Assembly (NCBI RefSeq): GCF_029953595.1
Contig: NZ_CP124535.1
Location: 3,083,001 to 3,147,000 of the forward strand
Origin: Fuscovulum ytuae
GTDB taxonomy: Bacteria > Pseudomonadota > Alphaproteobacteria > Rhodobacterales > Rhodobacteraceae
Length of the DNA stretch: 64,000 nucleotides
Direction of reading: 5' to 3'
Part shown: positions 61,418 to 64,000 of the stretch, one piece after another
Position numbering within the stretch: position 1 is the stretch's first letter
Layout: each line of letters begins with the position of its first letter
Program-made: the position numbers and the translations under genes
Notes under the pieces: generated by a model
Told to the model about the DNA's origin: nothing
Seen by the model: the letters and a program-made list of their open reading frames with translations, nothing else
Databases searched by the model: none

Positions 61418-62826
61418 TTCGGGGGGATGACCTTTCCGGGGTTCATCAGATTGGCCGGATCGATGGCCCGTTTGATCTTGCGCATCAGGTCAAGTGCAAC
61501 GGGGTTTTTGCGGCGGGCCATGGAGGGCAGTTTGGACAGGCCCACGCCATGTTCGGCAGAGAAGGAGCCGCCAAGGTCTTGCACGATGTCTTCGATCGCG
61601 GTGATGACGCGGTCGTAAAGGTCTTTCGACGGGTCGCCGGGATAGACCGAGAAATGCAGGTTTCCATCGCCCAGATGGGCAACGGTCAGGGTTTCGGCGC
61701 CGGGGGCGATGGCGTCAAGCCGAGGCGCGATGCGGGTGAGGAAGGTTTCGACCTTGTCGAGGGGGAGGGCAATGTCGCTGTCGATCATCGGTTTGACGGC
61801 GGCGCCAAGTTCGGCCGCCGCCTCGCGCCGCGCCCACATGGCCGCGCGCTGGGTAGAGGAGCGGGCGAGGGTGGCGTCGAGGATGAGGCCTTCCTCCATC
61901 AGCGCGGCGAGGGTGTCTTCCAGCAGATCGGTGAGGGGGAGTGTGCCTTGCGCCGTTTCGGTAGTGAGCGCGGGGGCGGTGGCGGCAACTTCGACAAGGA
62001 TCGTGCAGTCGCGATGGGCGGGGAAGGGGATGCCAAGATCGGGGCGGACCTTTTCCAGCCGGGTCATGTAATCGGCGGGCATGTATTCGAACGCCTCCAC
62101 CAGACCGCCTGTGGCGGCTTGCAGGCGGTTCAGAAGGATGAGGGCGTCGGGCAGCGAGCGGGCGGCGAGGGTGGCCGTGGCATGGGCGCGCGGGGCGGGG
62201 ACGAGTTTCATCACGGCGGCGGTGATGATGCCGAGGGTGCCTTCGGCACCGATGAAGAGGTCCTTGAGGTCGTAGCCAGAGTTGTCCTTGTGCAGTTCGG
62301 ACATGAGATCGAGGATTTGGCCGTCGGGGAGCACGACCTCGAGCCCCAAGCAAAGCGCGCGGGTCGAGCCGTAGCGCAGGACGTTCGATCCGCCCGCATT
62401 GGTGGACAGGACGCCGCCGATCATGGCGGAGCCGCGCGCGCCGAACCAGAGGGGGAAATAAAGATCGTGGTCGGCGGCGGCGTCGTGGAGGCGCGAGAGG
62501 ATGACGCCCGCCTCGACGATGGCGAGGCGGGAGGAGGGGCGGATGTCGCGGATGCGGTTGAGGCGTTCGGTGGACAGAAGGAGGCCGCCTTCGGTGTAGG
62601 TGGCCCCTGTCAGACCTGTATTGCCGGAGATGGGGATGACGGGGATGCCGTGTTCGGCGGCGAGTTTGACTGTGGCAGCCACTTCGGCGGTGGAGCCGGG
62701 GCGGGCGACGGCGAGGGGGGCACCTTCATAGGTGCCCATCCAATCGCGCGACAGGCGCGCGGTATCGGGCCCGGTGAGGACATTCGTCTTACCGAGAAGG
62801 GCTTCGAGGGCGGGGATGAGGGACAT
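61414..62826 (-). CDS. FAD-linked 2-hydroxyacid dehydrogenase (glycolate oxidase GlcD / D-lactate dehydrogenase type)
   Basis: A 470-residue protein with a PCMH-type FAD-binding domain (GNTGLTGATY at about residue 76; GSAMIGGVLSTNAGG; FIGAEGTLGIIT) and a C-terminal FAD-oxidase domain (VAHLGDGNLHFSVY, SFSAEHGVGLSK with metal-binding His). Candidates are D-lactate, D-2-hydroxyglutarate or glycolate; GlcE and GlcF partners are absent, which favours a single-subunit D-2-hydroxyacid dehydrogenase. ATG 62826 follows GGGATGAGG. Confidence 0.85.
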   Translation of the reverse strand: MSLIPALEALLGKTNVLTGPDTARLSRDWMGTYEGAPLAVARPGSTAEVAATVKLAAEHGIPVIPISGNTGLTGATYTEGGLLLSTERLNRIRDIRPSSRLAIVEAGVILSRLHDAAADHDLYFPLWFGARGSAMIGGVLSTNAGGSNVLRYGSTRALCLGLEVVLPDGQILDLMSELHKDNSGYDLKDLFIGAEGTLGIITAAVMKLVPAPRAHATATLAARSLPDALILLNRLQAATGGLVEAFEYMPADYMTRLEKVRPDLGIPFPAHRDCTILVEVAATAPALTTETAQGTLPLTDLLEDTLAALMEEGLILDATLARSSTQRAAMWARREAAAELGAAVKPMIDSDIALPLDKVETFLTRIAPRLDAIAPGAETLTVAHLGDGNLHFSVYPGDPSKDLYDRVITAIEDIVQDLGGSFSAEHGVGLSKLPSMARRKNPVALDLMRKIKRAIDPANLMNPGKVIPPK

Positions 62827-63004
62827 GGCATGCGCTCCGGTCGTGGGGCGAGTCATCGGACGGCGCGGGGCGGGTTGCAAGGGGAGATGTTGCGTCCTGT
62901 GATGCCGGCGCAAGGTGAGTATTTGGGCCAAGATGAAGGGGAGGGCGTGCTTCGGTCTTGGCTGTAGGCGCGATGGCGCGGGATGGGATGAGGTGCGGCG
63001 GCGG

Positions 63005-63715
63005 TCAGTCCCCGGACTGCGCGGCGAGGTCGAGGAGGGCGGGGCCGAGGCGGGTGACGATCTGCGCCACGCCGTCCTTGTTGGGGTGGATGCCGTCGGG
63101 TTGCATCCATTGGCGGATCTGGCCCGGATCGGTGGCGTCGGGCGAGAGCAGGCGGAAGAAGGGGGCCGTGATTTTCGCACCATGGGCCGTGGCGATGTCG
63201 GCATAGAGGCTGTCGAAATCAGCCTTGTAATCGGGGCCGAAATTGCCCGGTGCCTGCATCGGGACGACGAGGACGGCAAGGCCGCGGTCGGTGGCGGTTT
63301 TCACGATGCTGTCGATGTTCTTGCGGGTTTCTTCGGGGGGCAGGCCACGGAGGAGGTCATTGCCGCCGAGCGTCACGATCAGGGCGTCGGTTTCCGGCGT
63401 CAGCGACCAGTCGAGGCGGGAGAGGCCGCCCGCCGAGGTGTCGCCCGAGACGCCTGCATTGATCACGGTGGCGGGGGAGCCTTGCGCGGCGAGCCATGCG
63501 TTGAGTTGGGGGACCAGACCTTCGCCGTCGGGCAGGCCGTAGCCTGCGGTGAGGCTGTCGCCAAGCGCCACGATGGTGGGTTCGGCCTGTGCGGCAGAGG
63601 GGTGCCCGACGGAAAGGGTTGCGGCGAGCGTTACAGAGGCTAGCGCCAATGTGATGTTGCGGAGCCTGCGGCGCGCGCCATATGTGGCATTGGACAGTTG
63701 GAAGGCGATTTTCAT
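63005..63715 (-). CDS. tesA: TesA-like SGNH arylesterase / acyl-CoA thioesterase I
   Basis: A 236-residue SGNH hydrolase: N-terminal signal peptide ending near AAQAEP, block I VALGDSLTAGYG (catalytic Ser), block II glycine in NAGVSGDTS, block III GGNDLL and block V DGIHPN (Asp/His). It hydrolyses esters and thioesters in the periplasm. It is divergent from an ABC ATPase gene, as tesA and ybbA are in E. coli. ATG 63715 shares bases with the start codon of the opposite gene. Confidence 0.88.
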   Translation of the reverse strand: MKIAFQLSNATYGARRRLRNITLALASVTLAATLSVGHPSAAQAEPTIVALGDSLTAGYGLPDGEGLVPQLNAWLAAQGSPATVINAGVSGDTSAGGLSRLDWSLTPETDALIVTLGGNDLLRGLPPEETRKNIDSIVKTATDRGLAVLVVPMQAPGNFGPDYKADFDSLYADIATAHGAKITAPFFRLLSPDATDPGQIRQWMQPDGIHPNKDGVAQIVTRLGPALLDLAAQSGD

Positions 63716-64000
63716 GGCGGATGCGGTGCTCGATACAGTTCTGACGCTGAAGGACGTTCGGTTGACTTTGGCGGGAAATGCGGGGCCGGTCGATATCCTC
63801 AAGGGCATATCACTGGAAGTTCATGCGGGCGAGACGGTTGGTCTGATCGGGCCGTCGGGATCGGGGAAGTCGTCGCTTTTGATGCTGATGGGGGGGTTGG
63901 AGCGGGCCACGGGGGGCGAGGTGCGCGCCTTGGGGCAGGACCTGACGGCGATGGACGAGGATGGGCTGGCGCGGTTCCGGCGCGGCAAGATGGGGGTGGT
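63714..64000 (+). CDS. ABC transporter ATPase, LolD/YbbA-like (partial, cut by window end)
   Basis: The first 95 residues of an ABC ATPase: LTLKDVRLTLAG, then ILKGISLEVHAGETVGLIG and Walker A GPSGSGKSS (about residues 52-60), and GGLERATGGEVRALGQDL. This matches the YbbA/LolD group (MacB-type lipoprotein or envelope transporters), and YbbA is the usual divergent neighbour of tesA. The remaining domain and the expected YbbP-like permease lie beyond the window. Confidence 0.82.
   Translation, partial: MADAVLDTVLTLKDVRLTLAGNAGPVDILKGISLEVHAGETVGLIGPSGSGKSSLLMLMGGLERATGGEVRALGQDLTAMDEDGLARFRRGKMGV

Noticed and set aside
61549..62967. 472-codon plus-strand frame opposite the FAD dehydrogenase, very Gly/Glu/Asp-rich
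   Set aside because: The minus strand encodes a textbook FAD-binding oxidase with all motifs. The plus frame is its shadow.

Overview
The window is about 64 kb of GC-rich DNA (roughly 64% by eye). Gene content and order point to a Rhodobacterales alphaproteobacterium (Rhodobacter / Paracoccus / Tabrizicola-like): a complete Paracoccus-type sox cluster, ccoNOQP-ccoGHIS next to fnrL and hemN, a small SRP RNA of alphaproteobacterial type, and many Tat-type signal peptides. Genus is not resolved. No phage, IS element, tRNA, rRNA or CRISPR array was seen.

Layout. 1-12.4 kb: sulfur oxidation, with soxS divergent from soxVWXYZABCDEF, then soxH, and a convergent soxT-like YeeE/YedE transporter; soxG is absent and soxR would lie left of the window. 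12.5-18 kb: ugpBAEC glycerol-3-phosphate/glycerophosphodiester importer with an upstream TIM-barrel sugar-phosphate isomerase. 18.1-21.3 kb: a tight four-gene operon of an LpxH-like phosphoesterase, a GT21 ceramide-glucosyltransferase-like enzyme, a DedA-family protein and a GT2 enzyme, probably making a glycolipid. 21.7 kb: SRP RNA. 21.9-29.2 kb: housekeeping genes (M24-fold protein, HAD phosphatase, CpdB-like phosphoesterase, NudC, SRPBCC protein, prephenate dehydratase, membrane cytochrome c). 29.4-36.5 kb: yejABEF-type peptide importer coupled to a GT1 glycosyltransferase. 36.5-49.2 kb: an oxygen-response block with hemN, fnrL, a universal stress protein, ccoNOQP, a thioredoxin/CcdA pair and ccoGHIS, with FNR boxes in the hemN/fnrL, usp/ccoN and ccdA/ccoG gaps. 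49.3-64 kb: FAH-family hydrolase, a SPOR-domain D,D-carboxypeptidase, HAD phosphatase, clpS, RsmC-like methyltransferase, an SDR without its catalytic lysine, hemF, hemE, hemC, an MFS transporter, a glycolate/D-lactate-type FAD dehydrogenase, a TesA-like esterase and the start of its divergent ABC ATPase.

How the genes work together. SoxXA, YZ, B and CD oxidise thiosulfate in the periplasm and deliver electrons to cytochrome c (SoxE and the membrane cytochrome c are candidates). These electrons can reach the high-affinity cbb3 oxidase encoded 30 kb away. SoxV/SoxW/SoxS and a second CcdA/thioredoxin pair supply periplasmic reductant. hemC, hemE, hemF and hemN supply heme, and FnrL switches cbb3 and the anaerobic heme route on at low oxygen.

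Most unusual content. The gaps between genes carry three distinct repeat families. (i) Two arrays (53.1 kb and 60.1 kb) of short perfect hairpins set about 24 nt apart, with changing stems but an almost constant 7-nt loop TGCGTCA / TGACGCA. (ii) Three copies of a roughly 80-nt element with core TTGTGCCCTGTTTTGTGC, each starting 44-50 nt after a stop codon in a convergent gap. (iii) Four GTAG-headed REP-like hairpins, all in convergent gaps. These are the best candidates for undescribed biology here; the protein-coding systems are of known types.
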